From assembly GCA_900755985.1 (NCBI GenBank), contig CAAEIL010000125.1, positions 1 through 13,057 of the forward strand: a stretch of DNA of 13,057 bases, written 5' to 3'. Every line of letters begins with the position of its first letter. Position 1 is the first letter of the stretch. This DNA comes from Bacteroidales bacterium (GTDB lineage Bacteria; Bacteroidota; Bacteroidia; Bacteroidales; Muribaculaceae). A program made the translations under genes and the position numbers. Shown here one piece after another: positions 7,093 through 13,057 of this stretch. The notes under the pieces were generated by a model. That model was not told the origin of the DNA. It saw only the letters and a list, made by a program, of their open reading frames with translations, and made no database searches.

Positions 7093-7098
7093 GAAATT

Positions 7099-8688
7099 AT
7101 GCATAAAACAATTATTATCATATCGGTCGCACTGGCCGCCATGTCTGCCGCCTGCTCGGGCAGCGGGGCGCACAACAGCCCGGGTGCGGATTCCACCGCC
7201 GGCGACTCTACCGCAGCCAAGGCCGCCCGGGAACCTCTGCACCCCCTCCCCGACACCGTATATCCCTCGGCCCGGGCGCTGAACTATACCATAGACATCG
7301 TAGACAAAAGCATAGACCCACAGCTGAGTACCCTTGCCGACCTGTACGCTGACGCTCCCGGAATATTCACATTCCGCGGAGGCCCGCATCGCACCGCCGA
7401 CTATCACGGCACGGTCAAAGGCACGCCCTCCGACTTCAATGTCGACTGGACATACATTACACCCGAAGACTACCGCGAGACATCGTTGGGCTCGTGGGGC
7501 GGAGGCACCGGATGGACAGGTCAGCCGCTGTATGTCTGCTGGCCCGACTCGTGCGTGAAACGCTTCAGGAGCACCCCCGAGGCAAAGCTCACCGCCGACT
7601 TCGGACCCCGCGAGATTATGGTAGGCTCGCTGGCCTCGCAGGTCCTGTTCATCAACTACGACAACGGCAAAGCCTCGCGCCAACCCATAGCCTCGGGCAA
7701 CCCCATCAAAGGCACCATGTCTCTTGACCCGACGTTGAACGGCAATCTCTACTTCGGCCAGGGTGTGCCTAACGAGCGGCCTTTCGGCGCCCGCGTCATC
7801 GACCTGTACCGGCACGAAGTCACCCACAGCTATAACGAAGACCCGAAGGCCCGTCGCCACTGGGGCGCTTACGACTCATCGCCGCTGCGCGTGGGTCAAT
7901 TCCTGTTCCGTCCCGGCGAGAACGGCATCATATACAAATTCCTCATCGGTCAGGGAACGCTTACGCTTCAGTCCACGCTCAATTACTCTGTGCGCGGCGC
8001 TTCGCCCGGCATAGAATCGTCAATGGCCGTATATCTCAATTACGGCTACACCTGCGATAACCACGGCAACGTCATCTGCTTCAATCTCGAATCGATGAAG
8101 CCTGTCTGGCACTACTCGTTGGGCGACGACATCGACGCCACCCCCGTACTCCTTGTCGAGAACGGCCGTCCATATATCTATGTGGGCTGCGAAATCGACC
8201 TTCAGGACACCGGTCACTCGTCATTCGTTAAAATAGACGCCATCGATGGCCACGCCGTATGGGAAAAGCAACTCGACGGACGCCGCTATCCCTTAGGCAA
8301 AAAGCACTTCGACGGCGGCTATTACGCCACCGCACTTCCCGGCACGGGCAATTGCTCCAAGCTTCTGTTTACGAATGTCGTCCTCAACACCGACGGACAG
8401 AACGGCAGCTTCATAGCCTTTGACCGCGAAAGCGGCAAGGTCGTCTACACTACGCTGCTGCGATACTACGCATGGTCGTCGCCTGTGGGCTTTGTCAACG
8501 AACAGGGCCGTATGTTTGTCGTCACCGGCGACTGCACCGGCAATCTCTACCTCATCGACGGTATCAATGGCAACATCATCACCCGCAAGCACATAGGCAA
8601 CAACTTCGAGTCCTCTCCGGCCGTCATTGGCAACACCCTGGTTGTCGGCTCGCGTGGCCGCGAAATATACCGCATATCGCTCAAATAG
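7099..8688 (+). CDS. PQQ-like beta-propeller lipoprotein
   Basis: This is an exported 529-residue lipoprotein. The signal peptide (1-18) ends SAA before Cys19, followed by a Ser/Gly/Ala/Thr-rich linker to about 45. The remainder reads as a beta-propeller of PQQ-like (WD-like) blades. Clear repeats occur at about 323-352 (GNVICFNLESMKPVWHYSLG, then ATPVL), 374-392 (FVKIDAIDGHAVWEKQL), 436-465 (FIAFDRESGKVVYTTL, then SSPVGF) and 481-510 (GNLYLIDGINGNIITRKHIG, then SSPAVI), each with the strand, turn (G, N or D) and strand pattern. The first part (TFRGGPHRTADYHG, 91-104) looks like the family's N-terminal blade. Related propellers include BamB and quinoprotein dehydrogenases. I see no dehydrogenase active site, so a scaffold or binding role in the envelope is more likely. 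Expression may be controlled by the terminator directly upstream. The hydrolase gene follows after 81 bases. Confidence 0.85.
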   Translation: MHKTIIIISVALAAMSAACSGSGAHNSPGADSTAGDSTAAKAAREPLHPLPDTVYPSARALNYTIDIVDKSIDPQLSTLADLYADAPGIFTFRGGPHRTADYHGTVKGTPSDFNVDWTYITPEDYRETSLGSWGGGTGWTGQPLYVCWPDSCVKRFRSTPEAKLTADFGPREIMVGSLASQVLFINYDNGKASRQPIASGNPIKGTMSLDPTLNGNLYFGQGVPNERPFGARVIDLYRHEVTHSYNEDPKARRHWGAYDSSPLRVGQFLFRPGENGIIYKFLIGQGTLTLQSTLNYSVRGASPGIESSMAVYLNYGYTCDNHGNVICFNLESMKPVWHYSLGDDIDATPVLLVENGRPYIYVGCEIDLQDTGHSSFVKIDAIDGHAVWEKQLDGRRYPLGKKHFDGGYYATALPGTGNCSKLLFTNVVLNTDGQNGSFIAFDRESGKVVYTTLLRYYAWSSPVGFVNEQGRMFVVTGDCTGNLYLIDGINGNIITRKHIGNNFESSPAVIGNTLVVGSRGREIYRISLK

Positions 8689-8769
8689 GCCCTGAGGCCG
8701 CGACACGGCTTCGGCCGGCCAATACAAAAACAAACAATCCAATCTCCTCACAAAAATACCTCTCCCGTT

Positions 8770-9651
8770 ATGAAGAAAATACTCCTGCTGCTGTTAAGCG
8801 CCATTATCACAATCGGAGTCCAGGCTCAGAAACTGACAAGTAAAATAGGCACCGTGCCTGATTCATACAACTTCTGGTTTTACAATCCCACCGACTCGGG
8901 ACGCGAAGCCAAAGAAAAGAAGCCCCTTGTGGTATTTCTGCACGGCGCCAGCCTTTGCGGCCGCAATCTTGAGCGTGTGCGTCATTACGGCACTCTTGAC
9001 GCCATCGAGAAAGGCCGCAAAATTGACGCCTACGTTATTGCCCCGCAGAATCCCGGCGGTGCATGGAATCCCGGTAAAATCAAAAACATCATCGACTGGG
9101 CCGAAAACAGCCAGAATATAGACTCGGACCGCATTTATGTCATAGGTATGAGCCTCGGCGGATACGGAACACTCGACCTCGTTGCATCATATCCCGACAA
9201 ATTCGCTGCCGCAATTGCATTGTGCGGCGGAGCTTCGGTGAAAAATCTCGACGCCCTCAACAAACTGCCTCTGTGGATAATACACGGTACGGCCGACCGC
9301 GCCGTCAATATCTCGGAGAGCGACAAAGTAGTCGCCGCCATGCGCTCGGCCGATGGCTCGACGCCGCGTCTTGTCTACAACCGCGTCCCGGGCATGAACC
9401 ACAGTCAGCCCGCACGCATGTTCTATCTCAAGGAAAGTTATGACTGGCTGTTCAGCCATTCGCTCAAAGACCCCGAGCGTCGTGTCAACAAAGCCTTCGA
9501 CGTGCAGAGCGGCATCCTGCGCACGGCCTACAGCGACCTCAGCGCCGGACGCACCCGCGTCAAAGTCAGCGCCCCCTCGCGTAGCAAAGTCAGCAAAAGC
9601 AAATCGCGGGCATCGCGCTCCAAATCTTCGCGCCGCCGTCGCTCATCCTGA
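8770..9651 (+). CDS. Secreted alpha/beta hydrolase (esterase/peptidase-like) with basic Ser-rich tail
   Basis: The protein has 293 residues, with a signal peptide 1-20 ending VQAQ (cleavage likely after Ala19). The alpha/beta-hydrolase fold is clear: FLHGAS (56-61) for the oxyanion region, nucleophile elbow GMSLGG with Ser128, acid Asp176 in HGTADRAV and His211 in GMNHSQP. The closest type is the secreted prolyl-oligopeptidase/PHB-depolymerase-like esterase group common in gut Bacteroidota. The substrate cannot be read from sequence. Residues from about 264 to the end form an unusual Ser/Arg/Lys-rich tail, finishing SSRRRRSS, that is not part of the fold and is probably disordered. It sits 81 bases after the propeller lipoprotein with no clear promoter or terminator between, so the two may be co-transcribed. 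The 3' end is only 4 bases from the convergent yaaA stop. Confidence 0.87.
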   Translation: MKKILLLLLSAIITIGVQAQKLTSKIGTVPDSYNFWFYNPTDSGREAKEKKPLVVFLHGASLCGRNLERVRHYGTLDAIEKGRKIDAYVIAPQNPGGAWNPGKIKNIIDWAENSQNIDSDRIYVIGMSLGGYGTLDLVASYPDKFAAAIALCGGASVKNLDALNKLPLWIIHGTADRAVNISESDKVVAAMRSADGSTPRLVYNRVPGMNHSQPARMFYLKESYDWLFSHSLKDPERRVNKAFDVQSGILRTAYSDLSAGRTRVKVSAPSRSKVSKSKSRASRSKSSRRRRSS

Positions 9652-9669
9652 CGCATCAGGCGTCGAGGA
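9646..9669. terminator. Hairpin spanning two convergent stop codons
   Basis: TCCTGACGC (9646-9654) pairs with GCGTC (9660-9664) and AGGA (9666-9669), with one bulged G and a 5-base loop. It covers the TGA of the hydrolase (9649-9651) and the TGA of yaaA on the minus strand (9656-9658). No T tract follows on either side, so it may protect 3' ends or act as a weak two-way terminator. Confidence 0.4.
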
Positions 9670-10420
9670 CAAAAACAGGATTGTCGGCCGAGGTGTTGTC
9701 GCCCCGGTAGCTGAAGCCCTGATAGGTGAAAGCGCTCAACTGTGCCGGGTCAGTTATGCGGTCGCGCAGAATCCACGAAGTCATCGCACCCCGGCATTTC
9801 TTGGCATAGACCGACAGCGCTTTCATTGTGCCGTTTTTATACACCAGAAATTCGGGGCGCACTACACGCAGTTCCTTTTCGACCTTGCGCCAGTCGAAGA
9901 GGTGCCGCATCTCGCCGCTGGCAAGGTCGACAAGGATGCCGTCGTCGGCTTTTACGCTGTCAATGAGCAGGCCGGTGAGACGCGGCGACCAGTATCGGAA
10001 CATCGACACGCCGGTCTCCGGAAGCACGACATTGCCCTCCAGCCGGTAGCTTTTGATGCCGTCGAGAGGGCGGAGCAGACCGTACAGAAACGATGTTATC
10101 CACAGATGCCGCTGTGCATAGTCAAAATCGGCTTGGCTGAAATCGTCCAATGACATGTTGCGGAAGACCACGCCGTTGTAAGCGGCAATGGCGGCTTGCG
10201 GCGCGTTGTCGCTGTCGACAAAGCGCATGTAGCGCCTTTTCACCGTATGGGCCAGGGGGGAGCTGATGTGAAGCATGTCCTGCAGTTCGGTCTCGTCGTA
10301 CTGCGCCATGTCCTTGGCCAGAGACGCCGCCTCGTCGGCAAAACGCGGAAGGCTAAGCCACGGCGTCTGTATGGACGGCGACTCGCTCATGTCCTTGGCA
10401 CAGCCTATAAGTATCTGCAT
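9656..10420 (-). CDS. yaaA: YaaA family protein (peroxide stress, UPF0246)
   Basis: This is a cytoplasmic 254-residue protein of the YaaA family. In E. coli, YaaA is induced by hydrogen peroxide through OxyR and lowers free intracellular iron, limiting Fenton damage; a DNA-binding role has also been reported. Family motifs are visible: AYNG (80-83), FLYGLLRPLDGIKSYRLE (111-128), LASGE (166-170, usually LASNE) and VYAKKCRGAM (204-213). Length is normal for the family. The LASGE variant and the N-terminal ILIGCAKDM (commonly ILISPAKTL) are small departures. Its ATG overlaps the bcp stop codon by one base (TAATG on the minus strand), so translation is coupled to a peroxide-reducing enzyme, which supports an oxidative-defence role. 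Confidence 0.9.
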   Translation of the reverse strand: MQILIGCAKDMSESPSIQTPWLSLPRFADEAASLAKDMAQYDETELQDMLHISSPLAHTVKRRYMRFVDSDNAPQAAIAAYNGVVFRNMSLDDFSQADFDYAQRHLWITSFLYGLLRPLDGIKSYRLEGNVVLPETGVSMFRYWSPRLTGLLIDSVKADDGILVDLASGEMRHLFDWRKVEKELRVVRPEFLVYKNGTMKALSVYAKKCRGAMTSWILRDRITDPAQLSAFTYQGFSYRGDNTSADNPVFVLDA

Positions 10421-10881
10421 TATTTGTCAATGTATTCGAGCAGTTGCTCGGCATGGACTTTGGTCTTGATTTGCTTGCCGGTGAAGATGGCCTCGACTAT
10501 ACCTTGCTCGTTGACAAGATATGTGGTGCGGATGATGCCGACGGTGGTTTTGCCGTACATCTTTTTCTCGCCCCAGGCGCCGAGCTCTTGCAGCAGCTTC
10601 GTGTCAGTGTCGGCAATCAAAGGGAAATCCAGACCGTATTTTTCGGCAAACTTGGCCTGCGTCTGCGTGTTGTCGCGGCTGACACCTACTATGGCATAGC
10701 CTTTGGCGGCAAGTTCGTCCTTGTGGGCTTCGAGCGAGCAGGCTTCGGCGGTGCATCCCGGCGTGTTGGCCTTGGGATAAGTGTAAAGTACAATTTTGCG
10801 GCCGGCAAAGTCTGCGGCCTTGATAAGCTTCCCGTTCTGGTCTGTGCCCAGAATTTCGGGGATATGGTCACCTATATTCAT
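10420..10881 (-). CDS. bcp: Thioredoxin-dependent thiol peroxidase (BCP/PrxQ-type peroxiredoxin)
   Basis: This is a cytoplasmic peroxiredoxin of 153 residues that reduces hydrogen peroxide and organic hydroperoxides, using thioredoxin as reductant. The active site YPKANTPGCTAEAC (35-48) carries the peroxidatic Cys43 with Thr40 and Pro41, and the resolving Cys48 five residues later, as in the atypical two-cysteine BCP class. The common YPKD is YPKA here. Other family marks are IVGVSRDN (64-71) and FPLIAD. Length is typical. It is the first gene of a two-gene operon with yaaA, driven by the minus-strand promoter at 10939-10969. The start at 10881 follows a leader of about 50 bases. Confidence 0.95.
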   Translation of the reverse strand: MNIGDHIPEILGTDQNGKLIKAADFAGRKIVLYTYPKANTPGCTAEACSLEAHKDELAAKGYAIVGVSRDNTQTQAKFAEKYGLDFPLIADTDTKLLQELGAWGEKKMYGKTTVGIIRTTYLVNEQGIVEAIFTGKQIKTKVHAEQLLEYIDK

Positions 10882-10938
10882 AATGTCGGAAAATTAGAAG
10901 GCCGCGGGATGTCAGTCAAGTCCGCGTCCATGTTTGTG

Positions 10939-10969
10939 CAAAAGTACCCAAAATAAGCGAGTCTGCCAA
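10939..10969 (-). promoter_or_regulatory. Bacteroidota-type promoter for bcp-yaaA
   Basis: Read on the minus strand, TTG (10969-10967) is followed after 20 bases by TACTTTTG (10946-10939), an exact TAnnTTTG -7 box. Transcription would begin near 10933, about 50 bases before bcp. I cannot identify an OxyR site by eye. Confidence 0.65.
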
Positions 10970-11017
10970 CATACACCCCGGCTTAAATTATTAAACAAGC
11001 TCTTATCTTTTTACAGG

Positions 11018-11070
11018 CAAGGTTTCCCGCAGGGTTTCCGGGACAAGGTTTCATCTCGGGGCAAGGTTTC
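11018..11070 (+). repeat. Four short direct repeats CA(A/G)GGTTTC
   Basis: CAAGGTTTC occurs at 11018-11026, 11044-11052 and 11062-11070, and CAGGGTTTC at 11030-11038. Start spacings are 12, 14 and 18 bases, with GGGG- or CCGGG-like sequence between. They sit between the bcp promoter and the exporter promoter on opposite strands, where operator sites would be expected, but nothing shows what binds them. Confidence 0.55.
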
Positions 11071-11075
11071 GGTTC

Positions 11076-11090
11076 CGGGGCAATGCCCCG
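11076..11090. repeat. Perfect 6-bp inverted repeat upstream of the exporter promoter
   Basis: CGGGGC (11076-11081), loop AAT, GCCCCG (11085-11090). It directly follows the four direct repeats and ends 9 bases before the -33 box of the exporter promoter. It may be an operator, or a hairpin ending transcripts that enter from the left. Confidence 0.45.
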
Positions 11091-11099
11091 TGAGTTTTA

Positions 11100-11131
11100 T
11101 TTGGTCGGGTGGCAGGTGTTTTGTAAATTTG
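11100..11131 (+). promoter_or_regulatory. Bacteroidota-type promoter for the MATE exporter
   Basis: TTTG at 11100-11103, 20-base spacer, TAAATTTG at 11124-11131. Both boxes match the consensus. Transcription would start near 11137, about 10 bases before the ATG at 11147. This excludes the in-frame ATG at 10934 as the start. Confidence 0.7.
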
Positions 11132-11146
11132 CTCAAAATTCAAGTT

Positions 11147-12502
11147 ATGAAAAGTTCAGGACAAGTCGATATGCTTCACGGGCCGCTTGCGGGCAAGATT
11201 CTTTTGTTCGCTTTGCCGTTGATAGCCAGCGGTATACTGCAGCAGTCGTTCAACGCAGTCGATGTTGCCATCATAGGCCGGTACTCGTCATCGCAGGCTA
11301 TCGCCGCCGTCGGCAGTAACGGCCCCATCATCAGCATCCTTGTCAACTTGTTTTTGGGTATCGCGGTCGGCGCCAATGTCGTCATCGCCAACTATCTGGG
11401 CCAGCGCAACAACGAGGGCGTTCGCCGTTCGGTGTCTACGGTCATGATTGTGGCCCTGGCCTCGGGAATAATACTGCTGACGGCCGGCGTATGCCTGGCG
11501 CGTCCCATACTCGAGGCCATGAGCGCTCCCGACGAAGTCATAGAGTTGGCGGCGACATATCTGCGCATATATTTTTGCGGCATGCCCTTCATGATGATAT
11601 ATAACTTCGGGTCGGCCATCATGCGCAGTATCGGCGATACCCGCAAGCCCTTCTATACGCTTATAGTCGCGACACTTGTCAATCTGGTGCTCGACTGGCT
11701 GTTTACGGGTGTCATGGGTATGGGAGTCGACGGCGTGGCCTGGGCCACGGTAATCGCCAATGCCGTCAATGCCGGACTTATGGTGTGGTATCTTGTCCGC
11801 GAGCCGGATCCGGTGACGGTGCATCTCGGCGACTGGTGCATATCGGGTCACGACTTCAAGAAAATGCTTCAGATAGGCATCCCTGCCGGACTTCAGGGCA
11901 TGGTGTTCTCGATATCCAATATTTTCATACAGTCGTCAATCAACTCGTATGGCGCCGACGCCATAGCGGGTTCGGCTGCGGCACTGACCTTCGAGGCATA
12001 TTGCTACTTCATTATAGCGGCCTTTGCGGCGGCGACGATAGCATTTGTGGGTCAGAATTACGGCGCCGGCGACTTTGGGCGCTGCAAGCGTGTGTGGGCT
12101 ATATGCATGAGCTATGCCGTGGTCATCTGCGGTTTGGCCAACGTGCTGATATGGACATTCGGCCACCGGTGTCTGAGCCTGATTACCAGCGACCCGGCAG
12201 TTGTGAGCTTTGCCTTGGAGCGTTTCCGCATGGTGCTGATATTCCAGTGTGTGGCTGCAAGCTACGAGATATCGGGCAGCTATATGCGCGGTCTGGGCTA
12301 CTCGATGACACCTATGCTGCTGACCATCTTCGGTACATGTGTGATTCGTCTGATATGGGTGTACGTCTATCGCAATATCGACAACAGTTTCGGAACGCTG
12401 CTGTCAATCTACCCGTATTCGTGGATTCTCACCGGCGTGGCTGTGGTCACGGCGGCCTTCATAGTCCAGAAGCGTGCGTTTGCGCATCCGGTGCGGATTT
12501 GA
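11147..12502 (+). CDS. MATE-family multidrug/toxin exporter
   Basis: This is an inner-membrane transporter of 451 residues from the ATG at 11147, the usual MATE length. The family expels cationic drugs or metabolites in exchange for Na+ or H+. About twelve hydrophobic segments are visible in two halves. The first half opens with LFALPLIASGILQQSFNAVDVAIIGRYSSSQAIAAVG (long family signature; key residues Pro, Gln-Gln, Asp and Gly-Arg), and the second half opens near MLQIGIPAGLQGMVFSISN with a matching layout. A loop with MRSIGDTRKPFY at the end of the first half and YMRGLGYSMTPM in the second are equivalent MATE motifs. The frame is open back to 10934, but that region holds two divergent promoters and non-coding repeats, so the later ATG before KSSGQVDMLHGPL is preferred. 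The stop is one base from the convergent xseB stop. The substrate is unknown. Confidence 0.92.
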   Translation: MKSSGQVDMLHGPLAGKILLFALPLIASGILQQSFNAVDVAIIGRYSSSQAIAAVGSNGPIISILVNLFLGIAVGANVVIANYLGQRNNEGVRRSVSTVMIVALASGIILLTAGVCLARPILEAMSAPDEVIELAATYLRIYFCGMPFMMIYNFGSAIMRSIGDTRKPFYTLIVATLVNLVLDWLFTGVMGMGVDGVAWATVIANAVNAGLMVWYLVREPDPVTVHLGDWCISGHDFKKMLQIGIPAGLQGMVFSISNIFIQSSINSYGADAIAGSAAALTFEAYCYFIIAAFAAATIAFVGQNYGAGDFGRCKRVWAICMSYAVVICGLANVLIWTFGHRCLSLITSDPAVVSFALERFRMVLIFQCVAASYEISGSYMRGLGYSMTPMLLTIFGTCVIRLIWVYVYRNIDNSFGTLLSIYPYSWILTGVAVVTAAFIVQKRAFAHPVRI

Positions 12503-12503
12503 T

Positions 12504-12701
12504 TCAGGAGTTGGCGGGCTGCAGACGTGCCAGGATGGCGCGAAGTTCGTCGTCGGTGGCGGTCAGTCGTGTTCGCAGAGCTTCGATAAGCTCGGTGGCG
12601 CGGCGCGTCAGGGAAACCATCGAGTCGATGTCGCAGTCGGCGCTCTGTAGTTTTTCGACAATTTGTTCGAGTTCGGTAAGTTGTTCAGCGTAGGTTGGCA
12701 T
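12504..12701 (-). CDS. xseB: Exodeoxyribonuclease VII small subunit
   Basis: This 65-residue cytoplasmic protein is the small helical subunit that binds XseA in exonuclease VII, which degrades single-stranded DNA in both directions during repair. It shows the family pattern: an N-terminal helix TYAEQLTELEQIVEKLQS, then the D-I-D-S-M turn and the long helix LTRRATELIEALRTRLTATDDEL. It is slightly shorter than many homologues (about 70-80). It starts inside the 3' end of xseA (17-base overlap), the usual xseA-xseB coupling. Its stop is separated by one base from the convergent exporter stop, so no room remains for a dedicated terminator. Confidence 0.92.
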   Translation of the reverse strand: MPTYAEQLTELEQIVEKLQSADCDIDSMVSLTRRATELIEALRTRLTATDDELRAILARLQPANS

Positions 12702-13057
12702 TGCTTGTTGATGTTACGGTGGATGAGATATTTCCTTTTGCAAGGCGAGTAATGATAGAATCGCCGTCGGCCAGCTGTGCGGGGTCGGTGACGGTGTGTC
12801 CGTCGGCGGTCTGAGTCAGCGAGAATCCTCTTGCTAGGACTGCCTGTGGCGAGAGAGCGCGTACAAGAACGTCGAGGGCGTCGAGGCGCTGTCGTGCCGC
12901 GACTATCTGAGCCGGGGGCGCGGCCGCTAAGAGTATGGCGAGATGGTCGACGCGCATACGTGCGGGAGCGATTACGCGCTGCGAGCCCGTGCTGACGGCC
13001 AGCATGGCGCGGTCGAGGCGCGCACGCGTGTTGGCGACTGCTGTGGCGACTATTCCA
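12685..13057 (-). CDS. xseA: Exodeoxyribonuclease VII large subunit, 3' end only
   Basis: Only the C-terminal part of the large subunit is in the window; the frame stays open to the right edge (last full codon at 13054-13056) and the gene starts beyond it. The diagnostic C-terminal sequence is present: LVRALSPQAVLARGFSLTQ, then a Gly-containing turn, TDPAQLADGDSIITRLAKG and a final short strand. This is the LSPxxVLxRGYS and L-x-x-GD-x-x-x-x-x-x-x-G pattern of XseA. The preceding helical part belongs to the long coiled region that binds XseB subunits. It overlaps xseB by 17 bases in a different frame. Confidence 0.9.
   Translation of the reverse strand, partial: GIVATAVANTRARLDRAMLAVSTGSQRVIAPARMRVDHLAILLAAAPPAQIVAARQRLDALDVLVRALSPQAVLARGFSLTQTADGHTVTDPAQLADGDSIITRLAKGNISSTVTSTSNANLR

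Noticed and set aside
6985..7860. Long minus-strand open frame (291 codons) opposite the propeller gene
   Set aside because: It is a mirror of GC-rich coding sequence: it lacks a recognisable domain or promoter, and covers the leader terminator. The plus-strand frame has a signal peptide and propeller repeats.
8689..8769. GGCCG/CGGCC pairing (8696-8716) as a terminator between propeller and hydrolase genes
   Set aside because: The stem is short, the loop is long, and an A-rich rather than T-rich tract follows, so co-transcription seems as likely.
9440..10153. Plus-strand open frame of 237 codons across the hydrolase end and yaaA
   Set aside because: It crosses from one real gene into the antisense of another, and the encoded sequence has no family resemblance.
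10934..11146. N-terminal extension of the MATE exporter (71 extra codons)
   Set aside because: It spans a consensus exporter promoter ending at 11131, the opposing bcp promoter and non-coding repeats, and adds a non-MATE sequence.
11785..12693. Plus-strand open frame of 302 codons overlapping the exporter and xseB
   Set aside because: It is out of frame with the MATE protein and antisense to xseB, with no domain visible.
1..13057. CRISPR arrays, tRNA or rRNA genes, insertion sequences, phage or conjugation genes
   Set aside because: I saw no regular repeat-spacer arrays, cloverleaf genes, rRNA sequence, transposase or integrase motifs anywhere in the window.

Overview
The window looks like chromosomal DNA of a Bacteroidales bacterium. 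The evidence is an RprX/RprY two-component system, lipoprotein signal peptides with acidic residues after the cysteine (CDDDN), start codons without clear Shine-Dalgarno sequences, and several promoters of the Bacteroidota form TTTG/TTG-N20-TAnnTTTG. A Muribaculaceae-like gut commensal would fit the moderate GC of the core genes, but this assignment is only an inference.

Layout. 1-462: intergenic DNA with a strong promoter at 187-218 and a leader of about 240 nt. 463-2706: rprX and rprY, an operon encoding a membrane sensor kinase and an OmpR-type regulator, closed by a terminator at 2762-2809. 2915-3382: a small lipoprotein with two PepSY-like repeats, probably surface exposed. 3554-5476: a soluble Hanks-type Ser/Thr kinase with a large C-terminal half I do not recognise. 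5690-6709 (minus): an AT-richer orphan secreted protein convergent with the kinase. 6710-7098: a divergent intergenic region with a G-rich tract, two promoters and a leader or small RNA ending in a textbook intrinsic terminator six bases before the next start codon. 7099-8688: a PQQ-like beta-propeller lipoprotein. 8770-9651: a secreted alpha/beta hydrolase with a Ser/Arg/Lys-rich tail. 9656-10881 (minus): bcp-yaaA, a translationally coupled peroxide-defence operon. 11147-12502: a MATE-family exporter, divergent from bcp across a region with four short direct repeats. 12504-13057 (minus): xseB and the 3' end of xseA (exodeoxyribonuclease VII), which runs off the window.

Most genes are ordinary Bacteroidales housekeeping or envelope genes. 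The most unusual signal is the promoter - three hairpins - terminator unit at 6949-7092. Its first hairpin and its terminator share the octamer GGACCTCG, so mutually exclusive pairings can be drawn, as in an attenuator or riboswitch. It could equally be a free-standing small RNA of about 105 nt. Secondary points are the kinase with an unknown C-terminus next to an orphan secreted protein, inverted and direct repeats at promoters, the long rprXY leader, and the hydrolase tail.
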